From positions 1-64,000 of the forward strand of contig CAKPQS010000002.1 in assembly GCA_934179675.1 (NCBI GenBank): DNA of 64,000 nucleotides, in the 5' to 3' direction. The position numbers and the translations under genes are program-made. The notes beneath the pieces were generated by a model. It was not told where the DNA came from. It searched no databases and saw only the letters and a program-made list of their open reading frames with translations. Within the stretch, counting starts at the first letter, position 1, and the number at the start of each line of letters is the position of its first letter. This DNA comes from an uncultured Bacilli bacterium (lineage in GTDB: Bacteria > Bacillota_I > Bacilli_A > RF39 > UBA660). Positions 62,984 to 64,000 of this stretch are shown piece by piece.

Positions 62984-64000
62984 AATTGAGTTTTTTAATT
63001 TTTTATTTATTATTTTGTGTCTTATTGGTATTAATTTGTTATAAAGAAAATACATAAATTTATTAGTAATATAATCAAATTCACCGATAAATTCAGTATA
63101 TTCTCCTCCCCATTTTTTCTTAAAATCATGTAGTCCTACTAATTGACTATCACTTGTTGGTTCTCCAATTGTACCAAAAACATCAAATATTTCCATTCCT
63201 CTTTTTTTAGAATCTTGAATTTGTTTTTCATAAACTAGATAATTAGCATATAATCTTTTATAATTCATATCATTTGCAGCATATAAAGCCCAACTTTTAT
63301 TACCATAATGTACTATTAGATAAGAACTAACAACGATAGTATTTTTGGGTTTATCTTTAAAAAAATCTAATTGTTCATTAATACTATTTATATTTTTTAT
63401 AAGTTCCTTTTTTTGACCAACACTTTTCTTATTATCTAAGTTTTCAATAATTTTATATTCTTCGTTTAATTTATTTAATTCTGTTTTTAAGTTGAGTTCA
63501 ATTTTTTTAATATCTATTTTTCCTAAATATAATGTTACATGATTATTTTTAGAAAAAACATCGTAAAAGGAAGAAAAATATTTATCATCATGAGAATAAA
63601 AACCTTGTCTTTCCTCTGTCATTTTCATTAATCTATTAAATTCTTTAATATCTTCTTTAGTTCCAATTTCAACAGTAACACCACATTTTTTTGCTTTTTT
63701 TATTCTTTGAATAGTAGTGGTAGAGTATTTTTTTTCAATTTCTTCAATAGAAGGTTTTAAATCTATTCTAAATGTAAATCTAGGTTGCATTGTTTCAAAA
63801 TATTTTGTAAGTGGACGATGTTTATAACCTATACTTTCTAAAAAGTTAACTAATTTATAATTATTTGTTCCCTCAATTTCACAGGCGTTTTCATCAATTG
63901 TATGAAGTTTTATATCAGGATCAATTCTAAAGAAAATACCTTTTTTTTCTTTACAAAATTTTTTAATTTTTAAACTAAAAATTTTAATTAATTCTTCATT
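62972..64000 (-). CDS. FemABX-family peptidoglycan aminoacyltransferase, 5' end outside window
   Basis: Open from the right edge: the minus-strand frame continues above the ATG at 63790 to base 64000, so the start lies beyond. The visible 342 residues show FemABX features: FFRIDPDIKLH, RPLTKYFETMQPRFTFRIDL, a Lys-rich RIKKAKKCGV helix, an inserted coiled coil (about residues 175-230 of the visible part) and the end region with DVFGTIGEPTSDSQLVGLHDFKKKWGG and EFIGEFDY. Such enzymes add amino acids from tRNA to the lipid II side chain, forming interpeptide bridges. Convergent with pgsA. Confidence 0.88.
   Translation of the reverse strand, partial: NEELIKIFSLKIKKFCKEKKGIFFRIDPDIKLHTIDENACEIEGTNNYKLVNFLESIGYKHRPLTKYFETMQPRFTFRIDLKPSIEEIEKKYSTTTIQRIKKAKKCGVTVEIGTKEDIKEFNRLMKMTEERQGFYSHDDKYFSSFYDVFSKNNHVTLYLGKIDIKKIELNLKTELNKLNEEYKIIENLDNKKSVGQKKELIKNINSINEQLDFFKDKPKNTIVVSSYLIVHYGNKSWALYAANDMNYKRLYANYLVYEKQIQDSKKRGMEIFDVFGTIGEPTSDSQLVGLHDFKKKWGGEYTEFIGEFDYITNKFMYFLYNKLIPIRHKIINKKLKNSIKKK

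Overview
The window is about 64 kb of very AT-rich bacterial chromosome, coding almost entirely on the + strand; only murF and a FemX-like gene at the right edge are on the minus strand. TGA works as a stop (for example at 15058-15060) and Trp is TGG, so this is not the Mycoplasma code. The HrcA/CIRCE heat-shock control, RNase P RNA beside gpsB, a T-box on pheST, the era-yqzL-recO order, YutD, a SpoVIF-like protein, and MurE, MurF, MraY and FemX together point to a walled, low-GC Bacillota. An uncultured gut Bacilli lineage close to the Mollicutes (RF39-like) is my best guess, by inference only.

Layout. 1-4.7 kb is an accessory island: a 5'-truncated BspA-like surface protein, a decayed IS256-type element, an IS1182-type transposase remnant, and a second BspA-like gene preceded by a small ORF carrying about 19.5 copies of a tetranucleotide. 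4.8-16.1 kb holds uvrA, a type IA topoisomerase, a third BspA-like protein, a DUF4015 glycosidase-like protein, yutD, a lone pseudopilin, a LysM protein, a thioredoxin-like lipoprotein, a single-module Clp-type ATPase and trmL. 16.2-22.7 kb is the CIRCE-controlled hrcA-grpE-dnaK cluster, with pepF set between dnaK and dnaJ. 22.7-30 kb holds an orphan VirD4-like ATPase, a rhodanese, rmuC, then rnr-smpB-ssrA (tmRNA) and an endolysin-like M23 peptidase. 30-38.7 kb carries envelope and translation genes: murE and murF converging, metG, infC-rpmI-rplT with its leader, a HAD phosphatase and mraY.

38.7-39.1 kb is a decayed fourth copy of the BspA-like cassette. 39.2-45.6 kb holds the GTPases ysxC and der, a SpoVIF-like gene and T-box-pheS-pheT. 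45.6-54.5 kb holds ispH, several membrane proteins of unknown role, an overlapping acetyltransferase / glycosyltransferase-GtrA / nucleotidyltransferase cassette, a G5-M23 endopeptidase and a P-type ATPase. 54.5-62.9 kb is housekeeping: era-yqzL-recO, two U32 genes, greA, tig, an E2-like acyltransferase, gpsB, rnpB, a RodZ-like protein and pgsA. A 5'-truncated FemX-like gene closes the window.

The most interesting structure is the dispersed BspA-like surface protein family. In one copy a leader ORF with an ACAT-type microsatellite runs exactly into the surface gene start through an ATGA overlap. The two other reading phases hit TAA within 10 bases of the repeat. In the decayed copy the repeat has collapsed into one of these closed phases. 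This has the form of a phase-variable translational-coupling switch. Other items worth a look are a Cys-rich GrpE N-terminus, a MurF with a multi-helix membrane domain where the usual N-domain should be, non-ATG starts (ATC for infC, ATT for a LysM protein), an L20 with a SAP/Rho-N-like tail, and stop codons lying inside terminator hairpins.
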